From contig NZ_CP096658.1 in assembly GCF_023238445.1 (NCBI RefSeq), forward strand, positions 682,001 through 746,000: a DNA stretch of 64,000 nucleotides, in the 5' to 3' direction. This DNA comes from Halorussus gelatinilyticus (lineage in GTDB: Archaea > Halobacteriota > Halobacteria > Halobacteriales > Haladaptataceae). Below are positions 42,182-50,593 of the stretch, one piece after another (position 1 is the first letter of the stretch; every line of letters starts with the position of its first letter). Under the pieces are notes generated by a model, which did no database searches, had not been told where the DNA came from, and saw only the letters and a program-made list of their open reading frames with translations. The position numbers and the translations under genes were made by a program.

Positions 42182-42492
42182 TTCTCGGCGCGCGAGCGAC
42201 GTGCGTGAGGGACGACCGAACGGAGTGAGGGAGTGACCGAGGAGGTTGGGGAGGACGAGGTGGCGGTGCTGTGCGGGGCGGTATGATAGGAGTCGGCAGT
42301 AGCTAGCTTCTCTATTCTTTTCCGGACGTGCGCTAGCTACTGCCGACAACGAGGAGTTGACCGCAACCGCACCGCCACCGCCCCGCAACAGCCTCACACC
42401 TCCCCAGCCTCCTGCGTTGCTCGCTTCGCTGCGCTACTCGTCCCTCGCACAGTGATGGCGCGACACGAGGTCGCGCCAGCGCGCGCCGAGAA
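42182..42492. repeat. CTAGC-core palindromic repeat, copy R3 (full element, best palindrome)
   Basis: A 311-bp element filling most of the 425-bp gap between the ASST-like gene and purC. Termini are perfect 13-bp inverted repeats TTCTCGGCGCGCG (42182-42194) and CGCGCGCCGAGAA (42480-42492). The centre is a perfect 16-bp inverted repeat, GTCGGCAGTAGCTAGC (42292-42307) and GCTAGCTACTGCCGAC (42332-42347), with a 24-nt loop. Between them, GAGGTTGGGGAGG pairs with CCTCCCCAGCCTC and GGTGCTGTGCGGGGCGG with CCGCCCCGCAACAGC. No ORF is evident. Confidence 0.75.
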
Positions 42493-42567
42493 GGAAGTCA
42501 CGGAACGCACGCTCGGATAGAAAATCGAGAGAGCGCCTGAAACCGAAGTCGAGCAGAGCAGAATTAT

Positions 42568-43593
42568 TCAGAGATTCCGAACCACAGCCACAGCGTCCTC
42601 CAGCGACGGCGCGTCGAACAGCTCGCGGCCGACGTAGGCGTTGGTTCCCGCAGCGTAGAGGTCTCGCGCGGCCTCGATAACCCCGTCGTCCAGCGGTTCG
42701 GGCGACGCCTCGCACAGCGACTTCCAGTCGGCCACGTTCCGCTCCTTGGCCTCGCGTTTGGCCGCTTCGACCGCCTCGACCCACTCCGGTTGGGTGCGCT
42801 TGTGGTACTGGCGGACGAACTCCTTGCTGACCTGCTGGCCGTGGAAGGTGAAGCGGTTCTCGTCGAAGGTGCCCACCACGTCGGCGACCCGGACCTCGCC
42901 GTCGAAGTAACAACACTCGATTTTGCCGTCCTCGTGGACCAGTTCGGCCTCGGCGGCCCGCTCGGTCACGACGCGATTGACCTCGCGCGCGACCGATTCG
43001 AGTTCCTCGATGTCCGCGAGTCCGGCGATGCGGTCGGCCTCGCTACGCGAGAGGTAGCGGTCGCCCTCCTCGTACTTCGTGGAGAACTCCACGATGGGTT
43101 CCTCCAACTGGACGACGCCCTCGGGCCACTCCGCGAAGTCGAGGCCGTGGTCGGCGGGGTCGGTCCGTCTCCGGAGGCTCGACCCCACGGGGACGCTGTT
43201 CCGGAAGACGACTTCGAGCGGAATCAGGTAGTTGTCGCCCGCCGCCTCGTGGTAGGCTTCGTAGTCGTAGTCGCGGCCCTCGTGGGGCAGGTCGGGGACT
43301 TGGGTCAACTCGATGGCCATCTCGGTCGGCGGGTCCTCCGTCTCGGCCAACGCGACGATTTCGTCGGTGTCGGGGTCTATCACTCCCCGGTAGTGCGTCG
43401 GCACGCCCTCGTCTTCGAGCGACTCGAAGTTGAACGCGCCCATCGCACAGAGGCTCGCGCCCTTGTCGGGAATCTCGTCGGGCATCTTCCCCCAGTCGAA
43501 CACCGAGTAGTCGTCGGTGAAGACGAACGACCCGCGCCCGAGCGTGGTCGCCGTGGGTTCGCGCTCGACGCGGAACTCCTTGACGCTCGTCAC
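42568..43593 (-). CDS. purC: SAICAR synthetase (PurC)
   Basis: The 341-residue enzyme joins aspartate to CAIR in purine synthesis. Family features are [20 protein letters not shown] near residue 20, [30 protein letters not shown] with the substrate-binding Arg residues, and [18 protein letters not shown]. The haloarchaeal form is longer than the bacterial one (about 240). GTG 43593 was chosen because it overlaps the stop of a 24-codon leader ORF (GTGA) and gives the expected M-TSVKEF start; a GTG at 43602 is possible. Confidence 0.9.
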   Translation of the reverse strand: MTSVKEFRVEREPTATTLGRGSFVFTDDYSVFDWGKMPDEIPDKGASLCAMGAFNFESLEDEGVPTHYRGVIDPDTDEIVALAETEDPPTEMAIELTQVPDLPHEGRDYDYEAYHEAAGDNYLIPLEVVFRNSVPVGSSLRRRTDPADHGLDFAEWPEGVVQLEEPIVEFSTKYEEGDRYLSRSEADRIAGLADIEELESVAREVNRVVTERAAEAELVHEDGKIECCYFDGEVRVADVVGTFDENRFTFHGQQVSKEFVRQYHKRTQPEWVEAVEAAKREAKERNVADWKSLCEASPEPLDDGVIEAARDLYAAGTNAYVGRELFDAPSLEDAVAVVRNL

Positions 43594-43664
43594 CGTAACC
43601 ACCTCGCGCCCGACGCTCGACTCGTGGTCGCCTCCTCGTCGCCGTCCCCGTCGGTGTCAGCCAT
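43590..43664 (-). other. 24-codon leader ORF overlapping the purC start
   Basis: ATG 43664 encodes [20 protein letters not shown], then RWLR, and stops at TGA 43590-43592, overlapping the purC GTG as GTGA. Its acidic start looks like a normal haloarchaeal N-terminus. It may couple or regulate purC translation, or be the relic of a longer N-terminus in another frame. Confidence 0.45.
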
Positions 43665-43825
43665 GTGCGAGGGGTGGCCGCGACCGGACTAAGGCGTTTC
43701 CATTCCCGTGCGCACTTCCGGCGATTCGAGGCTCGAAGTATGCACCTTCGCGCATCGGATCGTGAGTTCGGCGTGCCGACTATCGACGTTCCTGCGGGAG
43801 CGCGAGGGGCCGCAGACTGCTCGGA

Positions 43826-44034
43826 TGCTCGATTCGACAGTCCGTCGGCGAACGCTCGAATCGACAAACCAGCAGCGAACGCTCGGTCAGCCGAACCACT
43901 CGTTTGGGTGGACTGAAAGGGGCCGCCCGCTCGCGGGCCTCTGGCCCGAGGTCGACTCTGCGGGCCACTATCCGAGACGAGCGTAGCGAGTCGAGGATAT
44001 CCCGCAGAGCGACCGCGAGCGGGCGGGGGCTTTC
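43826..44034 (+). repeat. Structured intergenic element, copy B (most compact)
   Basis: In the 480-bp gap between purC and cofH. Two 27-nt units beginning GCTCGATTCGACAGTCC and GCTCGAATCGACAAACC (43826-43852, 43853-43879) and a partial third lead to GTTTGGGTGGACTGAAAGG. Then nested stems: CCCGCTCGC with GCGAGCGGG, GGTCG with CGACC, CTCTGCGGG with CCCGCAGAG, TATCC with GGATA. It ends GGGGGCTTTC. The pairing suggests a folded RNA. No convincing protein is encoded; the remainder of the gap shows nothing else except the cofH promoter. Confidence 0.7.
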
Positions 44035-44113
44035 TCCATCGCCCCTCGGTGTTCTCGGCGGTCACGCTCACAAAGAACACAAGTCACGTTTCGACTCTGC
44101 CGTAACCCGTCAG

Positions 44114-44120
44114 TTTTTAT
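44114..44120 (+). promoter_or_regulatory. TATA box of cofH
   Basis: TTTTTAT about 28 bp upstream of the ATG at 44145, in GC-rich surroundings, predicts a nearly leaderless transcript. Confidence 0.5.
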
Positions 44121-44144
44121 CACTCGCAACCCTCGTAGCGCGTG

Positions 44145-45536
44145 ATGGTAGACGCGGCCCGGACGAACGTTCCGCGAGGGGAGTTCGACTTCGACTGCGT
44201 GCCCGAGACCGACCAGTCGTTCGAGAACGCACTGGCGAAAGCCAGCGACGGCGAGCGCCTGACGGTCGCCGACGGCATCGAGCTCATGACCACCGGGTCC
44301 GACCGGGAGGGTATCGACCTCGAACGGAAAGAGGCGGTACTGGAGGCCGCGGACCGCCGCCGGGCCGAGATGGTCGGCGACGAGGTCACCTTCGTCGCCA
44401 ACCTGAACAACAACGTCACGACCGCGTGCAACACCGGGTGCCTGTTCTGCAACTTCAAGGACACCGCCCAGCAGTTCGAGGAGGGAAGCGAGGAGACCCA
44501 CGACGGCTTCACCAAGACGCCCGCCGAGTCCCGCGAAATCGTCGAGTCGGCCCGCGAGACGGGAATATACGAGGTCACGTCGGTCAGCGGCTTACACCCC
44601 GGTCTCGCGCTGGACGACGAACACCTCGAAATCCTCGACGCGAGCGACCGGGGCGACCTGAACTACAAGCCGCCGGCGGCCTACGAGACCGACCCCGGCA
44701 CCTACGTCGCCCAGATGGAGGCGATGAACGTCGAGGGGATTCACCTCCACTCGATGACGCCCGAGGAGGCCTACCACGCCCGGCGGGGGACCGACTGGTC
44801 CTACGAAGAGGTCTACGGCCGCCTCGCGGACGCCGGACTCGACAGCGTGCCCGGCACCGCGGCCGAGATTCTGGTGGACGAGGTTCGGGGCGTCATCTGC
44901 CCCGGCAAAATCGGGAGCGACGAGTGGGTCGAAGCGATGGAGGCCGCCGCGGAAGTCGGTCTCGACACGACCGCGACGATCATGTACGGCCACGTCGAGA
45001 ACGAGGCCCACCGCGTGATGCACCTGAAACGCATACGAGACCTACAGGACCGGACCGACAACATCACCGAGTTCGTGCCCCTGTCCTTCGTCCACCCGAA
45101 CACGCCCCTCGCGGAACGGGGAATGATCGACTCGGGCGCGACGACCCACGAGGACGAACTGATGATAGCCGTCTCCCGACTCTTCCTCGACAACGTCGAG
45201 AACGTCCAGTCGTCGTGGGTGAAGTACGGCGACGAGCAGGGGCTGAAGATGCTCTCCTGCGGCGCGAACGACTTCATGGGCACGATTCTCAGCGAGGAGA
45301 TAACGAAGCGGGCGGGCGGGAAGTTCGGCGAGGCCCGGTCGTTCGCGGAGTACGTCGAGATGATAACCGCCATCGGTCGGACGCCCGTCGAGCGTTCGAC
45401 CGACTACCGCCAGACCCGAGTCATCGACTCCGCGGACCCGCCGTTCGGCCCGGAGTTAGGTCCGGCCGCGGACGGGACGCCGCTGGTCTCCGACACCGAG
45501 GGCCGCGCCGCGAGCGAGACGGTGGCGGACGACTGA
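44145..45536 (+). CDS. cofH: FO synthase subunit 2 (CofH, radical SAM)
   Basis: The 463-residue enzyme transfers the tyrosine-derived hydroxybenzyl group to the diaminouracil substrate in synthesis of FO, the chromophore of coenzyme F420. The cluster motif is CNTGCLFCNF (C95, C99, C102). The SGLHPGL, GIHLHSMTPEEAYH and PGTAAEILVDEVRGVICPGK blocks are typical of CofH. The C-terminal tail is about 40 residues longer than in methanogens. ATG 44145 was chosen over a GTG three bases upstream. It acts with CofG, encoded convergently at 46121. Confidence 0.92.
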   Translation: MVDAARTNVPRGEFDFDCVPETDQSFENALAKASDGERLTVADGIELMTTGSDREGIDLERKEAVLEAADRRRAEMVGDEVTFVANLNNNVTTACNTGCLFCNFKDTAQQFEEGSEETHDGFTKTPAESREIVESARETGIYEVTSVSGLHPGLALDDEHLEILDASDRGDLNYKPPAAYETDPGTYVAQMEAMNVEGIHLHSMTPEEAYHARRGTDWSYEEVYGRLADAGLDSVPGTAAEILVDEVRGVICPGKIGSDEWVEAMEAAAEVGLDTTATIMYGHVENEAHRVMHLKRIRDLQDRTDNITEFVPLSFVHPNTPLAERGMIDSGATTHEDELMIAVSRLFLDNVENVQSSWVKYGDEQGLKMLSCGANDFMGTILSEEITKRAGGKFGEARSFAEYVEMITAIGRTPVERSTDYRQTRVIDSADPPFGPELGPAADGTPLVSDTEGRAASETVADD

Positions 45537-45561
45537 GCGGGAAGCGAGGAAGACGAGCGCC

Positions 45562-46119
45562 ATGATGAACACCACTCACACCGCGATGGGGCTCACGCTG
45601 GCGGCCCCGCTGGTTCTCGTCGCGCCCGAACTCGCGCCGGTCGCGGCGCTGGCCGGACTCGCCGGGGGCGTCTTCCCGGACCTCGACCTGCTGTCGGGCC
45701 AGCACCGCCGGACGCTCCACTTTCCGGTGTACTACGGCGTCGCCGGAGTCGCGGCGAGCGGCGCCGCGCTCCTCGCGCCGACCGAGTGGACGGTCGCGGC
45801 CGCGTTCTTCCTGCTGTCGGCCGCGCTCCACTGCGTGACCGACGCCGCGGGCGGCGGACTCGAACTCCGGCCGTGGGAGGCGACCGACGACCGCGGCGTC
45901 TACGTCCACCCCGCGGGCAGGTGGATTCGGCCGCGGCGCTGGGTTCGCTACGACGGCGCGCCCGAGGACCTCCTGCTGACGGCGGTCTTCTCGATACCGG
46001 GGCTCCTGCTTTTCGACGGTCTGGTGCGGGCACTGACCGTCGTCGGTCTCGCGGCGTCCGTGGTCTACGTCGCGGTCAGAAAACGCCTGCCGGAGGTCGA
46101 GACGCGGTATCTGCGGTGA
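45562..46119 (+). CDS. YdjM/DUF457-type membrane-bound metal-dependent hydrolase
   Basis: The 185-residue membrane protein has the family's ligand pattern: TTHTAMGLTLAA at the N-terminus, GGVFPDLDLLSGQHRRTLHF near residue 36, and HCVTDAAGGGLELRPWE near residue 93. About five helices are present. Members are predicted zinc hydrolases, some near lipid or DNA-damage genes; the substrate is unknown. It follows cofH by 25 bp on the same strand and ends one base from the convergent cofG stop. Confidence 0.75.
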   Translation: MMNTTHTAMGLTLAAPLVLVAPELAPVAALAGLAGGVFPDLDLLSGQHRRTLHFPVYYGVAGVAASGAALLAPTEWTVAAAFFLLSAALHCVTDAAGGGLELRPWEATDDRGVYVHPAGRWIRPRRWVRYDGAPEDLLLTAVFSIPGLLLFDGLVRALTVVGLAASVVYVAVRKRLPEVETRYLR

Positions 46120-46120
46120 G

Positions 46121-47248
46121 CTATCGGGCGTCCAGTACCCGACGGTATCGCTCGCCCGCCTCGTCGTCGGTCGCCATCGCTCGCTGAATCGTCCCCGAGA
46201 CCCACTCGTTGCCGTCGGGCTCGCCGCCCAGTTCGTCCGGGAGGTAACGCCGGTACACCGGCAGTCGCTCGCGGAGGGGCACCCCGGCCTCGTCGGCGAT
46301 GTCCTCCAACTCCTGCAAGGCGGGCCACTTGTACTCGGGATTGATGTGGTCGTCGGTCACGGGCGAGACGCCGCCCAAGTCGTCCACCCCGCAGTCCAGC
46401 AACTCGCGCGTCGGCGAGAGGTTGGGCGGGACCTGCACCGACACCTCCTCGGGGAGGCAGTCGCGGGCCATCGCCACGACTCGGCGCATCGTCTTGACGG
46501 AGGGGCGGTCGTAGTTCGACCGCTCGTTCGGGACGACGTTCTGGACGATGACCTCTTGGACGTGGCCGTACCGCTCGTGTAACTCCCGGATGGCCAGCAG
46601 GCTCTCGGCCCGGTCGCGCCACTCCTCGCCGATGCCGACGAGGATTCCGGTGGTGAACGGCACGCCCAACTCGCCCGCGGTCCGGATGGTGTGGAGGCGC
46701 TGGCCGGGGTTCTTCACGCGGGGGCCGGCGTGGGCGTCCACGTCGGCGGTGGTCTCGAGCATCACGCCCATCGAGGCGTTCACGTCCGCGACGGTCTCCA
46801 TCTGCTCGCGGGTCTGGTCGCCGGGGTTGCTGTGAGGGAGCAGGCCCTCGTCCAGCGCGATTTCGCAGACCTCCCGGAGGTACTCGTGGATGGAGTCGTG
46901 GCCCCACTCGTCGAGTTGGGCGTGAATCCGGTCGTAGCGGTCGTCCGGGTCGTCGCCGAAGGTGAAGAGGGCCTCGGTGCATCCGGCGTCCGCGCCGGTC
47001 CGGACGATGTCCCGGACCTCCTCGGGCGAGAGCAGGCTGGCCTCGCCCGGCGGGTCGAAGTAGGTGCAGTAGGTGCAGGTGTACCGACACGCGGTCGTGA
47101 GCGGGACGAAGACGTTCTTCGCGAAGGTGAGTTCGTCGGCGGCTTCGACGTCGTCGGGGGTGACGTCGAGCAGTCGCTCTACGTCCGCGTCGCGGAGAGA
47201 GAGGTCGAAGTCGTACTCGCTCGTTCCCGGAATCTCGGCACCTGCCAT
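46121..47248 (-). CDS. cofG: FO synthase subunit 1 (CofG, radical SAM)
   Basis: The 374-residue enzyme completes FO with CofH. The cluster motif is CRYTCTYCTYF (C54, C58, C61). Other features are SPEEVRDIVRTGADAGCTEA, FTFGDDPDDRY, LLPHSNPGDQTREQM and the C-terminal WGGVSPVT-like DLGGVSPVTDDHINPE. ATG 47248 (MAGAEIPGTSEYDFD) was chosen; the in-frame codon nine residues upstream is TTG. Confidence 0.92.
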   Translation of the reverse strand: MAGAEIPGTSEYDFDLSLRDADVERLLDVTPDDVEAADELTFAKNVFVPLTTACRYTCTYCTYFDPPGEASLLSPEEVRDIVRTGADAGCTEALFTFGDDPDDRYDRIHAQLDEWGHDSIHEYLREVCEIALDEGLLPHSNPGDQTREQMETVADVNASMGVMLETTADVDAHAGPRVKNPGQRLHTIRTAGELGVPFTTGILVGIGEEWRDRAESLLAIRELHERYGHVQEVIVQNVVPNERSNYDRPSVKTMRRVVAMARDCLPEEVSVQVPPNLSPTRELLDCGVDDLGGVSPVTDDHINPEYKWPALQELEDIADEAGVPLRERLPVYRRYLPDELGGEPDGNEWVSGTIQRAMATDDEAGERYRRVLDAR

Positions 47249-47337
47249 CGGTCTGGGTTCTCGCTTCGGGGGCAAAACGCTTGTTCTCTCGGCGATACGC
47301 GTTTTTCACTCGCCTCGCAAACCCGCGCTTTACCTGA

Positions 47338-47466
47338 CTAAGTGAACCGACCGGTTACCAATGGCTCCGTCAGCTACGACTATCGTCACCGTCCGACGGT
47401 CTCGAATCGAAGTTCCGGACCCTCCTGCTCGTGACGCTGATGAACGCCCGCGGTATCTACGAGTAG
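47338..47466 (+). pseudogene. Possible 3' gene remnant
   Basis: Between cofG and cofC, an open plus-strand frame without any start codon ends at TAG 47464. Its last part, FRTLLLVTLMNARGIYE, has nearly all G/C third positions and reads like the end of a real protein. It may be the tail of a lost gene, perhaps of a transposable element. No family is recognised. Confidence 0.25.
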
Positions 47467-47473
47467 TCTGTTG

Positions 47474-48160
47474 CTACGGGCGGGACGGCGCTTCGCCGCG
47501 CTCGACGGTCGTCCGGCCCGCCTCGTCGGCGAGGGCGAACCCGGCGCGGCGGAGCCACGACCGGGCGCGACTCGTCTCACGAGGGTCTCCGCTCGCCGCG
47601 CCGTCCGGTGTTCGCTCTCCCGCGGCGCTTCCGCCGTGAATCAGCACCTCCGCCAAGTCCCCGCGCTCGTCCACGTCGGTCGCCAGTCGGTGGGAGTCCA
47701 CCACCGTCGCGTCCGCGCCGACCTCTCGCGCGGCGGCCCGGTGGTCGAGATACGACGTGCCGTGGTAGTCCACGCGGAAGTCGTCGGCGCGCGCGACCAG
47801 TGCGTTCGTCCCGCCGCCGCGGCCCGGCGCGAGGACGACCTCGCCCTCGGCGTCGAAGAGGCGGGCGAGCGCGTCGGGCGTCGCCAGCGCGAGGTCGGCC
47901 ATCACGACCGCGACCGGGTCGTCGGTCGCCGCGAGGACGGCGTTGACCGCCCCGGTCAGCGGTCGTGGGTCCACGACGACCGGCGCGTCGGTCTCGACCG
48001 GTTCGGTGGCGAGAATCTCGGGGTCGCGGCCGGTCGCGCGAACCGCGGCGAGGACGTCGGCCAGCATCGCCTCGGCGAACGCCGACCGCTCGTCGGCCGA
48101 CAGCGCGTCTGCTAACCGGGTCTTCGGCTCCGCGGCGGCGTACGGGACGACGACTCGCAT
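47474..48160 (-). CDS. cofC: 2-phospho-L-lactate guanylyltransferase (CofC)
   Basis: The 228-residue enzyme activates the phospho-lactate (or PEP) side chain with GTP for F420 synthesis. Features: [20 protein letters not shown] (nucleotide-binding start), [38 protein letters not shown], and [20 protein letters not shown] with SYLDHR near residue 140. The first residues match the MobA-like fold. Together with cofG and cofH this is a F420 cluster; cofD and cofE are not in the window. Confidence 0.9.
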   Translation of the reverse strand: MRVVVPYAAAEPKTRLADALSADERSAFAEAMLADVLAAVRATGRDPEILATEPVETDAPVVVDPRPLTGAVNAVLAATDDPVAVVMADLALATPDALARLFDAEGEVVLAPGRGGGTNALVARADDFRVDYHGTSYLDHRAAAREVGADATVVDSHRLATDVDERGDLAEVLIHGGSAAGERTPDGAASGDPRETSRARSWLRRAGFALADEAGRTTVERGEAPSRP

Positions 48161-48252
48161 GCTCGATTGCCAACTCGCTCGTCCTCCCTTAAGAGGCTAC
48201 GGAATGGCGGCCGGAGTCGTCGCGTCCGGGCGGTAGCGGAATCGGTGCGGCT

Positions 48253-48275
48253 GAGCGGCGGCGGAGCCGCCGCTC
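48253..48275. terminator. GC hairpin upstream of cofC
   Basis: GAGCGGCGGC (48253-48262) and GCCGCCGCTC (48266-48275) with a GGA loop, followed on the plus strand by an AT-rich stretch at 48282-48320. The AT-rich part contains a possible cofC promoter (CATAAATGC on the minus strand). Confidence 0.4.
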
Positions 48276-48365
48276 GGCCGCATTTATGCTTTTGTAAACA
48301 ATCTATACCTATCTCGAAGAAATGTGTGTGCGCCTCAGAGAAACGTGAATCGTTCTTTCGGGCAG

Positions 48366-48393
48366 GGCGGGCGCTCGCTGGCGAGCGCCCGCC
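48366..48393. terminator. Perfect 13-bp GC hairpin after the secreted-protein gene
   Basis: GGCGGGCGCTCGC (48366-48378) and GCGAGCGCCCGCC (48381-48393) with a 2-nt spacer. It lies about 90 bp beyond the stop of the gene at 48483. Its GCGCTCGC/GCGAGCGC core is shared with hairpins at 26220 and 31426. Confidence 0.45.
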
Positions 48394-48410
48394 GACAGCG
48401 CGAGTCCCAC

Positions 48411-48442
48411 CGACGGCGCGCCCGACGTCGGGCGCGCCGTCG
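48411..48442. terminator. Perfect 32-bp palindrome after the secreted-protein gene
   Basis: CGACGGCGCGCCCGAC followed directly by its exact reverse complement, with no loop. It lies 41 bp beyond the stop codon at 48483. It could act as a terminator, a cruciform or a protein-binding site. The rest of the 322-bp gap 48161-48482 holds only the other two hairpins and an AT-rich stretch. Confidence 0.5.
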
Positions 48443-48482
48443 ATTTCGATTCCCCGAGCCACCCCGTCTAACGGTCCGAACG

Positions 48483-49274
48483 TCAGCGAAGCTTGTCGTA
48501 GTCGTCCTGCTGGTTCGAGCGGTACCAGAGGACGCCGCCGACCACGACGACCAGCGCGAGCAGTCCCGCGCCGCCGTACAGCAGCATCTGGGTCTGCTGG
48601 TTCGACTGCTGGGAACTCTCGGCCTTCTTCTCGGCCTCGTTTGCGAAGTCGGCCGCGTTGTCGAAGTTCTCGGCGTCGAACGCCGAGACGGCGTTGTCGA
48701 GCGTGTCCTCGGCACCCGAGACGCTCGCACCGGAGCTCTCGGCCGCGTCGATGGCGTCCTGTGCCGAGGCGATGGCGTCGCGGGCCTCTTGGCTCTCCTG
48801 AGTGTACGGTCGGAACGTCCACGGGTCGGCGATGGGTTCGCTACTGCCGCCCTCGCGGACCTGGTGGAGTTCGGCCAGCGTCAGTTTCTGCGCGGGGTCG
48901 TAGGTGAAGTTCGTCACTTCGGGCACGGTCCCCTTGACGATGACTTTGACCTCGTAGGCGTCGCTCTTCTTCAGCGCGTGGTCGAACGACTGGCCGTCGT
49001 AGGACTTCTGGCCTATCTTCGACCCGCCCTGGTCGTACAGTTGGACGGTCCACGTCACGTCTTTCAGTTCGGTCGTCCCGTTCAGCGTCCACGTGTCGTA
49101 CTCGCTGAACGGCTTGGTGATCGTGAACGTCGATGTCACGTCCTCGCCGACCTGCTTCTTGTCGGGCGCGCCGCTGGCCGACGCCGACATCGCCGCGGCG
49201 GGACCGACCGCCGAGACGACCAGCGTGGTGGCGAACAACAGCGCGAGTAGTTTAGAACAGTGGTTCGAGTTCAT
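48483..49274 (-). CDS. Secreted membrane-anchored protein coupled to CetZ
   Basis: The 263-residue protein has a signal peptide (SKLLALLFATTLVVSAVGPA, cut near residue 29), a beta-rich domain (residues 40-125), an Ala/Asp/Glu-rich coiled-coil region (residues 150-220, e.g. ARDAIASAQDAIDAAESSGA), one C-terminal helix (LLYGGAGLLALVVVVGGVLW) and a short cytoplasmic tail. Its ATG at 49274 lies 23 nt inside the 3' end of cetZ, so the two are cotranscribed and probably translationally coupled. A role outside the membrane linked to the CetZ cytoskeleton is inference. Confidence 0.75.
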   Translation of the reverse strand: MNSNHCSKLLALLFATTLVVSAVGPAAAMSASASGAPDKKQVGEDVTSTFTITKPFSEYDTWTLNGTTELKDVTWTVQLYDQGGSKIGQKSYDGQSFDHALKKSDAYEVKVIVKGTVPEVTNFTYDPAQKLTLAELHQVREGGSSEPIADPWTFRPYTQESQEARDAIASAQDAIDAAESSGASVSGAEDTLDNAVSAFDAENFDNAADFANEAEKKAESSQQSNQQTQMLLYGGAGLLALVVVVGGVLWYRSNQQDDYDKLR

Positions 49275-50433
49275 CGTCGTCGTCCTCCACGAGTTCTTCC
49301 AAGTTCTCCTCGCTCTCCTCCTGAATCTCGTCGATGTTCTCTTGGGCCTCGATGGCGACCTCCTGTAGCTCCTTGATTCGCGGGACGTTGTTCACGCCCG
49401 AGAGGAGCACGACGCTGGCGACGTACTGGGAGTCGGCGACCGGATAGTCGCCGCCGCGGACTTCCATCGAACCGGTCTGCTCTTCGAGCCACTTCCGCCC
49501 GCGCTCTATGCCTTTCCGGTTGAGGTGCTGAGGCGGACCGCTCAGGACGAGCAGTGCGCGCTCGGTGCCCTCGATTTCGCAGGGCAGGGTGAGCCGACCG
49601 AGCGCCGCCTTCCTGACGAGGCTCGTAATTCGGTTGGTGGTGTTGGCAGTGTCGGTCTGGCCGTCCTCTTCACCGCCCGTGAACCGCGAGAGGAGACCGC
49701 TGGACGACTGGTCGTTCTCGACCTCTTCGGCGGCGTAGCCGATGGTCGAGACGCCGCCCCCGGCGAGCGTGTTGATAATCTCGCTGGAGTCCACGACGCT
49801 TTCTGCCACCTCGTCGTCGCCGGTGACTTCGCCCGCGCCGAACAGGATGCCGAACCGGCGAACTATCTCCTCGTTTATCTCGGCGTAGCCGCCCTCGATG
49901 GACTCGCCGGACTGTCGCCACGCGTCGTTGTCGAACACCATCAGGTTGTCCACTTCGCGGACGAACGTCTGGAACGATCGCGCGGCGTTCAGCGTGTAGA
50001 TACCCCCTTCGTCGCCTCCTGGCAGGATACCGAGTCCGTACACCGGTTCGGTGTAGATGCGCTTGAGGTGCTTCGCCAGCACCGGGGCGCCGCCCGACCC
50101 GGTGCCGCCACCCATCCCCGCGACGATGAGGAACGCATCGACTTCGTGGACGGGGATGTTGTCGATGGCTCCCTGAACCTCGTCGATGTCTTCCTCGGCG
50201 ATTTCCGCGCCGAGTTCGTTGTCCGCTCCGACTCCGTGACCTTTCACTCGGGATTGACCAATGAGGACGCGATTGTCCTTGGGGACCTCGCTGAGGCCCA
50301 TCAAGTCGGCCTTCGCAGAGTTCACTGCGACTGCCGACCGAACGATATCGCTTCCAGTTCGCTGGTCGTATTCCAGGAACTTGTCCACGATTTTCCCACC
50401 GGCCTGCCCGAAACCAATCATTGCAAGCTTCAT
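49252..50433 (-). CDS. cetZ: CetZ, archaeal tubulin-like GTPase
   Basis: The 393-residue protein is a tubulin/FtsZ superfamily member of the CetZ group, which controls haloarchaeal cell shape. The start MKLAMIGFGQAGGKIVDKFL and the tubulin signature AGMGGGTGSGGAPVLAKHLK near residue 108 are CetZ-type. It keeps the T7-loop-like NDAWRQSGESIEGGYAEINE and has an acidic tail DDDDELEPLF. ATG 50433 is the only start matching the family. Which CetZ subgroup it belongs to needs a tree. Confidence 0.93.
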   Translation of the reverse strand: MKLAMIGFGQAGGKIVDKFLEYDQRTGSDIVRSAVAVNSAKADLMGLSEVPKDNRVLIGQSRVKGHGVGADNELGAEIAEEDIDEVQGAIDNIPVHEVDAFLIVAGMGGGTGSGGAPVLAKHLKRIYTEPVYGLGILPGGDEGGIYTLNAARSFQTFVREVDNLMVFDNDAWRQSGESIEGGYAEINEEIVRRFGILFGAGEVTGDDEVAESVVDSSEIINTLAGGGVSTIGYAAEEVENDQSSSGLLSRFTGGEEDGQTDTANTTNRITSLVRKAALGRLTLPCEIEGTERALLVLSGPPQHLNRKGIERGRKWLEEQTGSMEVRGGDYPVADSQYVASVVLLSGVNNVPRIKELQEVAIEAQENIDEIQEESEENLEELVEDDDDELEPLF

Positions 50434-50593
50434 TTTCCGGACCGTGCTCCGTTGGGAGAAACACAACCACGAAGGGGTCATAATCCTTTTGGTCCGCTTC
50501 ACGATACCCGGAAATGGCACGTTACACCGAATCGCACGACGATAATCGGCTGTTTACCGGTCGCTAGAACCACCACCAGATTCCGAACATGTC

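Noticed and set aside
42182-42492. The R3 palindrome as a complete insertion sequence
   Set aside because: It is only 311 bp, has no transposase frame and no flanking target duplication. It is listed as a repeat instead.
43665-43916. An 83-codon ORF running through the 27-nt repeats (9-residue repeat ending VWVD)
   Set aside because: The equivalent frame in copy A is shifted relative to the repeat unit and encodes different residues. Conservation is at the nucleotide and stem level, not the protein.
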